A stretch of DNA of 64,000 nt from Blastobasis lacticolella (GCA_905147135.1 LR990050.1:6832501-6896500); one strand, 5' to 3'; positions 25,548-36,235 are shown, counted from the first letter of the stretch. The notes: a model not told the origin generated them from the letters alone. Numbers and translations: made by a program.

Positions 25548-25926
25548 TCATATCAGCCAGAAGACGCCCACTGCTGGGTATAGGCCTCCCCCAGAGATCT
25601 CCACAAAGACCGGTCCTGTGCTTTCCGCATCCAGCTGGTACCCGCGATCCTTAAGAGGTCGTCGGTCTACCTTGTAGGAGGCCTACCCACGCTGCGTCTA
25701 CCGGTACGTGGTCGCCACTCGAGAACTTTACTGCCCATCGGCCATCTGTTCGTTGAGCTATGTGTCCTGCCCAGTGCCACTTCAGTCTGGCAATCCTTAG
25801 AGCTATGTCGGTGACCTTGGTTCGCTTGCAGATCTCCTCATTTCTGACTCGATCGCGCAAAGAAACTCCGAGCATAGCTCTTTCCATTGCCCTTTGGGTA
25901 ACAGTGAGCTTTCTTATAAGGCCCAT
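25548..25926 (-). pseudogene. RTE-like LINE ORF2 C-terminal pseudogene
   Basis: The minus strand encodes TVTQRAMERAMLGVSLRDRV then RNEEICKRTKVTDIA and RLKWHWAGHIAQRTDGRWAV, the conserved region after the RT domain in RTE-type LINEs of moths. After the WAVKF segment the expected EWRPRTGRRSVGRPPTR is found in another frame, so there is an indel near 25740. A stop replaces the usual Trp before TDDLLRIAG. The remainder, TSWMRKAQDRSLWRSLGEAY, follows in that frame down to about 25560. The RT and endonuclease domains are absent. Confidence 0.85.
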
Positions 25927-28330
25927 TTTTTAAAGATTATTATTATGTAATGTGTTAATATGTTTAAAAATATGTTCTACCCCGCAAGTAGGTCTACTTT
26001 GTGAGAGATATGAATAAGACAAATTCGTAAGTACATACATACAGTCACGCCTTTGTCGCAAGTAGTACATTATTGTATTTTGCTATTTCGAGTGTTACTA
26101 ACTTATTTCTATTTATTAATTAAGAGCTTTAATCACACACTTTAAATAAATATTATGTACGATTGATTCTAGAACTCATTTCTCTTAATAATAAAAAAGT
26201 AGGTGCATCAAACTTATCATTGAAATCTCAAACGAGTGATTTTATTTATTTAAATCAAGTTTTGCCTTAAAGCAATTCAAATAATATCAGGAAATGAAGT
26301 TACTTGGAGCCGGATAAACTTCGTTACTCATTCCCCGTGCACGGCGATGAATTCCACGGTTTATGCTTTATCTCTGCTCTGGCAATCGTAAAATATTTTT
26401 ATTCATACAGCTCGTCAAACAGTTGGCGTTCTACCAGACGTTTTTTCCACGAAACCAATTCGCCATTTACGCAATCCGCGATAAAAGCCAGCTTTATGCG
26501 ATGCCGTACGGCGGCCTATCGATTTTGGTACTGTTATAGTACAATAATCTAGATGCGTGCCACTTTGGGATATGGCGAAGTAAGGAGGTTGAGTACAGGG
26601 TCAGATAGAGGGAAGATATAGGTACACCGATTGCAAGTTTGCTTAATAATTGTTGATGGAAATAAAAGGTCAATCGTACTTATTTAACCGTTCAGGAATT
26701 CATTCGTGATTATTTTGGTGTACCAACCCAAAGAGGATATTGGACACCGGTCCAATATCCTCTTTGGGTTGCTGAGACAGCATAGAACTAAAAAAGATTT
26801 ACTAACAAAATATAGATAATAGAAATTCCATTTATTTTATATATTTTTGTCTGAAATCAATTCATTCATTCAAAGAACATGCCGTATAAAACAAACGTTC
26901 ACAATCGGCCGCACTGGACTATAACAGCCAAGATTGCCTTACTAGACGGCATTACTGAAATTTGAAATACCTAACTGAAAAACAAAGGTAGGTATAAACT
27001 CGGTTGCAAGTATGTGCCTAAACATGTATATAACTGAAGCCCAGTATCTTCAACTTCATACCATCTAATCCGAAGAAAGAGGCCACGGGAGTCGGTTCGC
27101 GTAATCTTCGGAAGACACGCGAACTGCTCCGTGCATATATATTTTCGATTTCCGACCTGTATTATTGATAACCAAATAAAGTCTACGATATTCTTCCTTG
27201 TTCCGATTTCTAGCTATAAAACTTAATGATGAATATGTGCAGAGTTATTGAACTAAGAAGTAAATACTAACTTTTTATTTTATTTTATTTGGAATACTAA
27301 CAGCCCTCAACAACAACATAATATTAATATTCTTACGTAACCGAAAGTTAATTACAGATTTTCGCTGATAAATATAAGATAATAATTCTTGCTAGGTTTA
27401 AACTTTGGACATAGGCAACAGATGTTAATTTATAATTTCTTCGTTCACTTATTCAATTTAAAAAATGCACCGCAAATACTATTTGAAATTAATACTTCCT
27501 ATTTTGAACACAGTTTGTCATTGCTAAATCAACCCTTTCCCTCACAAAGGTACATAAAGGTATGCTCGGGATGCATCAGGGTGATTTCTAAAATTAGTAT
27601 TCAGCTCTGGTAGTTTTGCGTCCACTCTGTCTGGGCTTGCCGGCGCTGGGCGATTATATTAATACTACGTGCGTTTGGGCCGCCGAAATCACCCTGTGGC
27701 TCATTTGGGCGTAGCCTTTTTGGCCAAATTTGATTTCGCAATATCGCTGGATCACGTTTTCTCTGGGTTAAATGTAGTTGTTTACGTCTGAAAGCTACGT
27801 AAATACCTATGTGATTAAGTATGTAATGCGTTGGTTGGTGTGAAAGTTTCTGTGTTCACGTATTTCGTATAATGTTAACGGGCATTCACGCTTCGATGTA
27901 CTGCACCTGGGGCGGGCGTCTGAAAAACTGAACAAACACAACCGTTTCAGGTATTTTTCCAATAGCCAACGGGTGGAATACAAAACTTCATTTTCGAACA
28001 CCAACTGAACTCTTCCATTCCATTAATAACGGGAATTGCTTACATCCGTTCCGAATGCCGTTCCATGAGATTCAATATGAAAATAAACAGACGCGTTCAC
28101 TATCCGCCTATTTGGAAAGTTCCCATTCATCCCGGAGTTAACGTTCAACTAAGTTGCATTCTCTTTTTGCCGGTTCGATCGAATTCGCGAAAAACTGCTT
28201 CATTTTTCCCGTCCATTTTCGTTGAGCTCCGACCGCTATATGTTTAATAGTTACAATGGGTGGTTTGTGTGAGTTTTAAAGGGCCAGGTTGATTGGTTAT
28301 CGTCTAGTATGGAAGTTGGAGCCGACAATG
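25927..28330. other. gene-free stretch with one perfect hairpin
   Basis: Short frames such as 26304-26552 and 27807-28004 have no recognisable motif. The hairpin at 26724-26771 is listed separately. Otherwise AT-rich with no supported feature. Confidence 0.4.
26724..26771. repeat. perfect 22-bp inverted repeat (hairpin)
   Basis: The left arm CAACCCAAAGAGGATATTGG (continuing AC) is followed by a 4-base loop, ACCG, and an exact reverse-complement arm ending in CTTTGGGTTG. All 22 pairs are perfect. Confidence 0.85.
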
Positions 28331-28490
28331 TATATAAATAGGCAATCACGATTGCGATCACGTAGCTTTAACGAGGCGTCGCGACTGTGCAGCTGTCGGT
28401 AGCGATCGAACCAATGCGCTGATAGAACTCACTGACAAGGCTAGTCACTAGTTAGGAACTCATGCTACCGTCGCTTTATGCGAGACGTGT
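28331..28490 (+). promoter_or_regulatory. candidate TATA promoter and first exon
   Basis: TATATAAATA at 28331-28340 is followed about 29 bases later by TCACG (putative start at A 28360). Downstream is GC-balanced sequence, an ATG at 28461 opening a short frame, and CGT|GTAAGT, a strong splice-donor-like site at about 28488. Spacing fits an insect TATA-driven promoter with a short first exon. No downstream exon was recognised, so the gene is unknown and the call is an inference from signals only. Confidence 0.3.
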
Positions 28491-30218
28491 AAGTACAGGA
28501 ATGGCATGGTATGGGAATTAATGTGTACAAGCGAGTTGTTTTTGGTGGAATTCCTTAAGGATGCATCAAATAGATTTTAATTTTACTCAGTGAAGTTGTA
28601 TCTTTTGGACAGCTAATAACGTATATTTGTGTTTTACTTAGTTTAGTTAATAAATACATTATCGGACACTGCTTAGGCGTCTCCCATGAATTAAATAACC
28701 ATAAAATTTACTTGCTTTTATCACGTGTATCATTTTATCATAGTACATTGTATATGTATACTAAATCCTCACGCCTTGAATTTTTGATAACTCTTTACTC
28801 GGTCGGTACATATAGGTAATATACAATGTATAATAACTACCGTATTGGTGTTGAAGTGATCCGTTATGGCCCGTAGGCCTTCACTAATGAACATAATTGA
28901 TAGAAGGGCTATCAAGCTACGCGTACCGTATCCGCAGACCACGCTGAGTGCTCCTCGGTTTATGCTTGCCAATACAATCTTGACTATACTCGAAATCATG
29001 AGGCTTTCTAGAGCTGTGAATTGTTTTACCAGTAGGTATTGCGAAAATAAAGTAAGCCGATTACAATGGACTTTTCATGTGCAGTTGTTTCAAAGTAATA
29101 GAAATGAACGAAAACTGGTTACTTGCTGATATGAAAAAGCAACCTGAAAAATTTTAATCGTAAAGGTAAGTAGTGTAGTGAAAGCTTATGTGCAGATAAG
29201 TAGATCAATGATTCAACATATGAATTTACAAGACTATAACGTGCATTATGCGGTAATCTTAATAGTTGATGACGAGCTCATTTAAAACTGCGTAGTAAGA
29301 AACTATTTCCAAATGATATCTTATTAAAGGTAGCTAGGAATTTGTTATTTCAATAATAGCTTATTTTAATAGTTGCGAATAGAAGTAATATACGTTCGGT
29401 TTCATGTAGCGTCGTCTCTGTCACATGCATGTCACCCATGGTCAGATATGGTCACAGAGGTGACCTATGTGTATGACCTATGTATACTGTCCGGTCCAGC
29501 ATTGTCCAGTTGAGCATCTTTCCAGTCAAGAATCTACCCAGAGGCTCCGTAGGGGCCATAACTAGCCGATGTGCGTAATTTCCCTCCCTAAACAGTATTT
29601 TTTTTCCAAGTTTCCCTCTCTAGAACCAAAGGCCATCACTATCTCATCTTATGGCCGCCTAAGCCCGCTCTGACGTTTGATCACTGCTAACACTGCAAAG
29701 CAGGTGGTGATTGGTTCACATCCGTTTTCCATTAGCGGAACAATCCGAGACATGGTTCGGAACGAGTAATTTGCCCCGGGCCGTGGCTGCGGGACGGTGA
29801 GCCGGCCGGCGGTTCCCGAACTGAGACGGAATGTGCCGAAGATGGAATAATGCAAAAAATATATATATATTATAGCGTTGGTTATCAGACGTTCTATAGG
29901 TACTTTTCAAGTTTCTTAGTGCCTATTTGATGTGATGGTAAGTGAGTTCGAGTTTCAACAATATCCGCAGTTCTAATTTAACGTGCGGCTACTGCCATCT
30001 GACCCGCACAACCCGTTAGGGAAAGCCGGATTTGTCCGTCTGTCAGTAGGGGGACCGCGAGCAAGTGAGGTTAGCTTGGGTCCCGAGATGTTCCCCATAA
30101 TCCCCCCACATGGGTAATTGGATCATACACAGAATTTTTGGATGATTATCCGTAAATTACAATAAAACATATAGGTAATTTACATATTTAACCGATATCA
30201 AGGTTTTAAGACTTTCAA
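28491..30218. other. gene-free stretch, nothing recognised
   Basis: It contains a cluster of GGTCA/TGACC half-site-like words at 29428-29485 and a GC-rich patch at 29770-29840. No coding or RNA gene was supported. Confidence 0.4.
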
Positions 30219-30476
30219 TACAATACAATACAATACAAAAACTCTTTATTTGCACACTAGATACATACATGAAATAAAATACATAATAAAAAGCAGTACA
30301 AAGGGCGGTCTTATCACTAGCGTGATCTCTTCCAGACAACCTTGGTATGGAAAGTAAAAGAAAAGTATTTTAGTCATTGATAGGTAGTGCACACAAAAAC
30401 AAAAATGAAGTATACAAAAATGTACAATGAAAACAAAAACAATTGGAAAACTAGTAAAGTAACCTAGCACCCATAA

Positions 30477-33400
30477 TCACCCCACTAAAGTCAAGTAATG
30501 TAGTTTTATTTTTTTCTTGAAACTGTACAACGATTCTGCACACCTTATATCTCGGGGAAGACTGTTCCATAGTCTAGCCGCCTGCAGTGCGAACGATTTG
30601 TGATAGAAGTCAGTTGTATGGGCAGGAATCTCGAGCATCTTCTCACGGCATGCACGCAAAGAGCGGCTCTGGGTATTGGCTTTGAATACAAAAAGTTCCC
30701 CGAGATACTTCGGCGATGACTTCCCGAACAACACGCAGTAAAGAAGGGAGACAATACGAGCATTCCGGCGAAGACGGATGGGAAGCCAGCATAGCTTGGA
30801 ACGAAACTCCGAGATGTGATCAAATTTGCGGAGCCCAAATATAAATCGGATGCAGACATTCTGCAGCCTCTCCAGTTTATTAAACTGGGCCTCGGTAACA
30901 TCTAAGAAGCTGGCATCCGCATAATCCAATATCGGCAAAAGCAGGGACTGTGCAAGCGCAATCCTAGTTTCAAAAGGTAAGAAGTTGCGCAATCTTCTTA
31001 AGGAGGAATAAGCCGCAAAGAGCTTCTGGCTGAGGCTTGCGATCTGAGGAGCCCATGACAGACTCTCATCTACAAGTATCCCCAAGTTCTTCACCGTTTT
31101 GCTCCTGGGAATACAAACCCCGTCGAGCACAACATTGGGAAGCACAATTTTGTCTATCTTGGATAACATTCGTGAACTACCGATGACAACAAGTTGAGTT
31201 TTGAGAGGGTTCACCTTAAGTCCATAGCTGTCACTCCACGCGGATATACGCTCCAGATCACTGTTTATAATAGAAATGGCTTGACCTATTTTATCGGGAG
31301 GAGCCTGAGTGTAAATTTGTAGGTCATCGGCATACAGGTGGTAGGAAGAAGAGAGATTTAATGTAATGCTATTTATAAACAGTGAGAAAAGTAGTGGAGA
31401 TAGCACGCCACCTTGCGGCACCCCGGTACTAATGCTCGACCAGTTGGAGAATGTATCACCAACGCGCACACGTTGACGGCGACACTCCAGATAGCTCTTG
31501 AACCACGTTACGGCTCTGGCTGATATACCTAGAGAACTGAGAATACCCAGTAGAATGTCGTGATCTACAGTATTGAAGGCGTTACTGAAGTCGAGCAGAG
31601 TTAGGACGGTCACACAACCATTTTCCATTCCCCTTCTGCAGTCGTCAGTGATTTTAACTAAAGCTCTGACAGTGCTATGACCAGGACGGAAACCAGATTG
31701 GAGTGGGTTTAATAGATTAGACGCGGAAAGGAAATTTGTCAGCTGGTGATAGACGAGACGCTCCAGTACTTTTGATAAAAGTGGTAAGATGGATATGGGA
31801 CGATAATCGGACAAGGACAAAGGATTGGATTTTTTAGGGATGGGAATAATTGTTGCTTCCTTCCATATAGACGGCACGATGCCCGATGTTATAGAGTAGT
31901 TAAATATAGCCGTTAGTATTGGGATAATGATGTCAAGGATTGGTAAAACCATATTACGGCCTATATCATCACTGCCTACCGCATTGGAGGTGATATGCAG
32001 AACACTTTTCTTTACATCCTCCTCAGAAAAGGAATCAAAGGAAAAGGAGAGGTGATTGGGATCGGGAGTATGAAGTAGGGAGAGGTTGCTTAAGGTAGCA
32101 GCTTTAGTGGCCTCATCTATAGATGATGATGAAGAGAAATGTTTATTAAGAGCATTAACGTCTAAATTAGGTGAAACCTGCTCATCACGCGATTTACCTA
32201 TACCTAATGTTTTGAGAAACCTCCAGACCTTAGCTGGATCACCAACAGATACTGACTCGTGAATGTGGCGACGCTGCGCTTCCCTACACACTTTATTACA
32301 CACATTTCTCAGATGTCTATACTTTTCCTTGTTGTCATCGGTAGGTCGAACTTTATATCGAAACCTTGCGGAGTTCTTGCGCCGCATTGCAGCCCTCACG
32401 TCATCAGACAGCCAGGGTGCTGGTGTGTGTTTTATTTTCATGGTCTTGTATGGGGCATGTCTATCAAATAATTCATTGAACAAGGAGTTGAACACCGCAA
32501 TGCCATCGTCAATGGTCCCGGCATCAAGCACCGAACCCCAGTCAACAGCTAGCGCATCAGCCCTCAACTTATCCACATCAATGGCGCCAAAACTGCGCTG
32601 CACAATAACCTTGGCTTTTAGTTTGGGAGGACGGATTTTATAGGATAAGTAGATGAGGTCATGGTAGGAAAAAGCTTCAGCAGCACATTGACCATATTTA
32701 GCTATGCTCCTAGGTGACGAAACCATGATCAAATCCAGAAGCGAGGGTGCACAATTCGGAAAGTGATGGGTTGCACTAAGGGGAAGTATATTCAGGTTGG
32801 CAGAACCTACAATCGAGCGGAGCATCGCAGACCGATGATCATTCCTTAAGAGGCAAGTATTAAAGTCTCCCATGATTATGGCATGGTCATATGATGGAAT
32901 AAGATCCTCAAGGAGCTTCTCAAAAGAGTTAAAAAAATTAAATTGTTTGGAAGGACTATAAAAAACTCCAAGAAGAATCTTTGTATGGGATAGAACAGCC
33001 TCCACAAAAATGTACTCGCCAGACTGAGCAAGGGGTGGCTGTGGCGACTGCGCAATGATGGTAGTCGAGATATTAGATCTGAGGTAGATCGCGACTCCAC
33101 CTCCACCCGACCCAGTGCGATCGTTGCGCAGCAGGCTAAAGCCTGGCAGAGAATAGGAGATGGTAGAAAGACTTGGCTTCAGCCATGATTCGGATACAAG
33201 AATGCCATGGATGTTAGGGTTATTAAAAGATGAAACGAGGTCAGCGTAATGAGCCGGAATGCTTTGGGCGTTTATGTGGACGAGATTAAAGTTTTTCTGT
33301 AAGCCGGAGAAAGTAGAATCCAGTGTATCAGAAAGGGAAGGAATACTTTTAAAGCTGGAGACGGTGCTGTTTGGGTCATCATCGAATGATGTGAGGGACA

Positions 33401-33614
33401 TATACTCTCCACTAGTATCACCGTCTGTGCGTGATACCATTGTGGTTTGACTAGGCACTGTGGCTAATACTAGTTCAAAAATAAACAAAATTAAAATTAA
33501 TAAACAAACTTCAAAATTAAATAAGTTCACCAAACTAAATACCTCCCCAGTAAACTTATCCAATTCATAACATATAACATTCCAATTCATGATATACACA
33601 TTATAGGTACACAA
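30477..33614 (-). CDS. LINE A ORF2: endonuclease-reverse transcriptase, intact
   Basis: This encodes the enzyme that nicks target DNA and copies the element's RNA at the nick. The uninterrupted 1045-codon frame has an AP-endonuclease-like domain at about residues 109-325: NLVHINAQS, catalytic Glu in SESW (~142), MGDFN (~248-252), and SYHDL near 316-320. A reverse transcriptase follows at about 583-830: SDYRPISILP, GFRPGHST, LDFSNAFNTVDHD, GVPQGGVLSP, and catalytic YADD at ~761-764. The C-terminus has RLWNSLPRDIR near the end. The more likely start is Met59 at 33440, in the context CCACAATGG, because the first 58 residues are hydrophobic and low-complexity. No stop or frameshift is visible, so the enzyme could be functional. 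Family assignment (CR1/Jockey group) is by motif recognition only. Confidence 0.93.
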   Translation of the reverse strand: MCTYNVYIMNWNVICYELDKFTGEVFSLVNLFNFEVCLLILILFIFELVLATVPSQTTMVSRTDGDTSGEYMSLTSFDDDPNSTVSSFKSIPSLSDTLDSTFSGLQKNFNLVHINAQSIPAHYADLVSSFNNPNIHGILVSESWLKPSLSTISYSLPGFSLLRNDRTGSGGGGVAIYLRSNISTTIIAQSPQPPLAQSGEYIFVEAVLSHTKILLGVFYSPSKQFNFFNSFEKLLEDLIPSYDHAIIMGDFNTCLLRNDHRSAMLRSIVGSANLNILPLSATHHFPNCAPSLLDLIMVSSPRSIAKYGQCAAEAFSYHDLIYLSYKIRPPKLKAKVIVQRSFGAIDVDKLRADALAVDWGSVLDAGTIDDGIAVFNSLFNELFDRHAPYKTMKIKHTPAPWLSDDVRAAMRRKNSARFRYKVRPTDDNKEKYRHLRNVCNKVCREAQRRHIHESVSVGDPAKVWRFLKTLGIGKSRDEQVSPNLDVNALNKHFSSSSSIDEATKAATLSNLSLLHTPDPNHLSFSFDSFSEEDVKKSVLHITSNAVGSDDIGRNMVLPILDIIIPILTAIFNYSITSGIVPSIWKEATIIPIPKKSNPLSLSDYRPISILPLLSKVLERLVYHQLTNFLSASNLLNPLQSGFRPGHSTVRALVKITDDCRRGMENGCVTVLTLLDFSNAFNTVDHDILLGILSSLGISARAVTWFKSYLECRRQRVRVGDTFSNWSSISTGVPQGGVLSPLLFSLFINSITLNLSSSYHLYADDLQIYTQAPPDKIGQAISIINSDLERISAWSDSYGLKVNPLKTQLVVIGSSRMLSKIDKIVLPNVVLDGVCIPRSKTVKNLGILVDESLSWAPQIASLSQKLFAAYSSLRRLRNFLPFETRIALAQSLLLPILDYADASFLDVTEAQFNKLERLQNVCIRFIFGLRKFDHISEFRSKLCWLPIRLRRNARIVSLLYCVLFGKSSPKYLGELFVFKANTQSRSLRACREKMLEIPAHTTDFYHKSFALQAARLWNSLPRDIRCAESLYSFKKKIKLHYLTLVG

Positions 33615-34041
33615 TTAACAAGAAACACAAGAAAAAAATATTAAAAATATTTTCCAAGAATAACAACTCCGTGTCAGATCATCGGAAGAACGAAACGCAA
33701 GTGTCAGAATCACTAAGCCTCCAGAGCCACAAAATTATAAATAAGAACTGTGTCAACGCTCAGCTGTCACTCTGTGTGTCAGATCAGATGTCAATCTAAA
33801 GATGTTTGTTGACTTGCGGGTTGGGTATTTAGAAATCATAATAGAAGTAAATAAGATAAATAAAAAGCCGGTGGAAGCAATATTATAAATGATAAGCGCT
33901 AAAGCTAAAGAAGCGGGTACTAAAACTAAACAACTCGCTATACAATTATAAGTGAGAAAACAGCCTACTGTGATGATAAGCAATGTTAGCTAAGCATGTC
34001 TACGTTATTAATGAAGCAAGGAAGCGAATGGAAAAATGACT
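33615..34041 (-). other. LINE A spacer between ORF1 and ORF2 (ORF2 side)
   Basis: Non-coding in both strands beyond short frames. It ends at the 9-bp target duplication AAAATGACT (34033-34041), whose partner is at 37367-37375, directly beside the ORF1 stop codon. An alternative reading is that this is the 5' UTR of a LINE that lacks ORF1. Confidence 0.55.
34033..34041. repeat. target-site duplication of LINE B (left)
   Basis: AAAATGACT, repeated at 37367-37375. Part of the A-run overlaps the LINE tail on the right, so the unambiguous core is TGACT plus several As. Confidence 0.65.
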
Positions 34042-34184
34042 GTGTCCGGTGTCCTATCTCCCCTTTTATTTTCTGTTTTCATTAACACTGTTACTTCTAT
34101 TATTTCTTCCCTCTTTCATCTCTACGCAGACGATCTGCAAGTATATCAGCACTTTAAGGTAGAAAATATTGAGGATGCTTTCAC
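34042..34184 (+). pseudogene. LINE B reverse transcriptase fragment (part 1)
   Basis: Encodes GVLSPLLFSVFINTV and LYADDLQVYQ (YADD catalytic box), then stops being LINE sequence at the target duplication GCTTTCAC (34177-34184), where the P element begins. It continues at 36267 in a frame that becomes contiguous if the P element and one target copy are removed: the 2090 inserted bases account exactly for the frame difference. Confidence 0.9.
34177..34184. repeat. 8-bp target-site duplication of the P element (left)
   Basis: GCTTTCAC, repeated exactly at 36267-36274. Eight-bp duplications are characteristic of the P and hAT superfamilies. Confidence 0.93.
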
Positions 34185-34215
34185 CACAGAAATGAAACAA
34201 AAACAGAATCCATGT
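34185..34215. repeat. P element left terminal inverted repeat (31 bp)
   Basis: First 20 bases CACAGAAATGAAACAAAAAC. It pairs perfectly with 36236-36266 over 31 bases, and the match ends at base 32. Confidence 0.95.
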
Positions 34216-34351
34216 TACCCTAAAGAGATGTGGTGCATGCAGGGTGTGACAATCTCCTTTGTTGTACATGACATACACTTATCGGGTCTTACAACGCACC
34301 GCCATTTCGTAGCGTTCGGACATATTTTTCCTCGACGAAAAATATTTTAAA

Positions 34352-35209
34352 ATGCCGTCATATGTAGTGAAATCGTGTAAAAGTTACTGGAAAAAATGTA
34401 ACAAGGCAGAAGGAATAACCTACCACGCGTAAGTAATTATGATTCGTGCTACTTTTTTTATTAATGTTTTATTTACTTTGGTACAAATTTCGAACAAAAG
34501 TACAACGATGTGGCTACCTGTTTTTGGGAAAATTCCCTAAAAGTGGGGAACTCTTTATTAAATTTGTGACTCAGATCAGGTTCCGAATTTCCTATCGTAT
34601 CTGAAAAGAACTTGAATGATTATAATTATAGTCTACCCTACGTACTGCTATGATGTTAGCAAAGTAGTACGATTTTATAAATAAACTAGCTGACCCGGCA
34701 AACGTTGTTTTGCCATATAAATAAAAAAAAATTAGGGGTGGACTACCCCTAACATTTAGGGGGATGAAAAATAGATGTTGGCCGATTCTCATAGATACCG
34801 GATAAGCACAAAAAATTTCATCAAAATCGGTCAAGCCGTTTCGGAGGAGTATGGCAACGAAAACTGTGACACGAGAATTTTATATATTAGAAGAAGAAGA
34901 TAGAAGATTATAAATAAATAATATAACACCGCTTTCTGCGGAGCCCTTATTATTTTCGATCCCGATTTTATTTTAACCGGGTTATATTATTTTAATAGGT
35001 TTCCTAGAAATAAAAACCGTAAAGATGATTGGTTTCTAATTATACGAAACTGTAGAAGAGAAACCAATTGGAACCCATCAACTGCGAGTACCGTGTGCAG
35101 TGCACATTTTGATGACGTGGATTTTATAACAACCGCGAAGGGGCTACGATGCTTGGTTCCGTACGCCTTTCCAAAACGGGTAAATGACCTGAATAGCTAT
35201 TTTTTTTAA
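34352..35209 (+). CDS. two-exon THAP-domain protein, ~95 aa, inside the P element
   Basis: Exon 1 is 34352-34428 and ends at a donor GTAAGT. Exon 2 starts at 34999 after TTTTAATAG. The spliced frame is open to a stop at 35207-35209, or may use another donor (CGG|GTAAAT) at 35180. THAP domains are zinc-dependent DNA-binding domains, and in P transposase they bind sites near the element ends. Seen here: an MPSY start, Cys9, GITYHAFP spanning the splice, DDWF, NWNPS, CSAHFDDVDF (Cys59 and His62, 49 residues after Cys9) and LRCLVPYAFP. Cys, Cys and His of the C2CH set are present, but residue 4, normally Cys, is Tyr (TAT, one transition from TGT). No leucine zipper, GTP-binding or catalytic region follows. 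Splicing and expression are predictions. Confidence 0.75.
34683..34912. repeat. interspersed repeat in the THAP intron
   Basis: CTAGCTGACCCGGCAAACGT, CATCAAAATCGGTCAAGCCG, GGAGTATGGCAACGAAAACT, GTGACACGAGAATTTTATAT and a GAAGAAGAA tail form a layout I recognise as a very common insect interspersed repeat (probably an RTE-type 3' end or a derived SINE). It contains a short palindrome, TTAGGGGTGG..CCCCTAA. It sits wholly inside the predicted intron. Confidence 0.6.
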
Positions 35210-35259
35210 ATAATTTGATGTATTTGTACCCGCATCGGATAGCAGAATAAGAAAATAGG

Positions 35260-35715
35260 GCAGGATAGGGGTCCGGCAGGGGTACGACAAGGCAAAGGTA
35301 CGGAATACGGGTGGGAAACGGCAGGCGTACGGCAGGGCAACGGGAGAGGTACGGCAGGGTTACGATAGACCTAGGGGAGGGTTACGAGAGGGGTACGGCA
35401 CGGATTATGGGAGCACGATAAGGCTGCGGTGGGGGTACGGGAGGGAAACGGCAGGCGTACGGCAGGGCTGTGGGAAGGATACGGTAGGGGTACGGCAGGC
35501 ATACGATAGGATTACGGTAGGCCTATGGGAGGGGTACGTCAGGCATATGGTAGGGTTACGGTAGGCCTATAGGAGTGGTACGGGAGTGCTGCGGAAGGGA
35601 TACGACAGGGCCACGGGAGAGGTACGGCAGGCATACGGTGTGGTTAAGTGAAGGGCGCGGGGAGGGTACGTGACGGGTACGGTAGGGGTACGGCAGGCAT
35701 ACGGGAGGGGTACGG
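35260..35715 (+). repeat. GC-rich minisatellite (GGTACGGCAGG-like), in the P element
   Basis: About 455 bases of degenerate direct repeats with a period near 10-11, built on GGGTACGGCAGGG, GGCATACGG and GGGTACGGGAGG variants. It lies right after the THAP coding region, where P transposase would continue with its central and catalytic domains. There is no coding frame of interest in it. Confidence 0.9.
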
Positions 35716-35787
35716 ATTTTAATTCCGTGCCGTCCTCGCCTTAAATTTTAATACCTACTTACGAGCATTGTAGTGTATGTAGCCTTA

Positions 35788-36030
35788 AGGCTAGTTTCCC
35801 ACAAGCGCGCTCCATACAAACGTAGTTTGATCATATTTTAAAAGTACACAGGTTTTTAATTACTATAGAAATCTTGAATCTCATGTAACTTTGAATTAAT
35901 ATATTTATTATACCACAAGCATCGATATTAATTTCTGGATCACGTCTACAAAATTTCATTGATTTTGATAGCGCAATATTGAAAATATGATCAAACTTCA
36001 TTTGTATGGAGCGTACTCGGGGAGACTCCT
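35788..36030. mobile_element. 243-bp MITE nested in the P element, CTTA duplication
   Basis: Ends AGGCTAGTTTCCC and GGGGAGACTCCT, with inverted arms sharing CGCTCCATACAAA and AGTTTGATCATATTTT (imperfect, about 50 bp). CTTA flanks both sides (35784-35787 and 36031-36034). It encodes nothing. Confidence 0.75.
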
Positions 36031-36235
36031 CTTATCAACATATTTCATTACTTAAGAATTTTTAAATAAATAATTACAATCAGAAATTAATAATTTTTAT
36101 TTATTTATTATTGTAAAGTTGTATTGCTAACATAATACATAAAGAAGGCAAAATGGATCATGGATATGGCAACCCTAAAATTACGCAGACATATAAAATG
36201 GCGGCCATTTCTATGCTTCCCTCATGACTTAAGAC

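Noticed and set aside
32263..32643. 126-codon plus-strand frame
   Set aside because: It is the antisense shadow of the LINE A ORF2 coding sequence.
35260..35715. A CRISPR-like array
   Set aside because: Repeats are contiguous, short, highly degenerate and lack unique spacers. This is a eukaryotic minisatellite.
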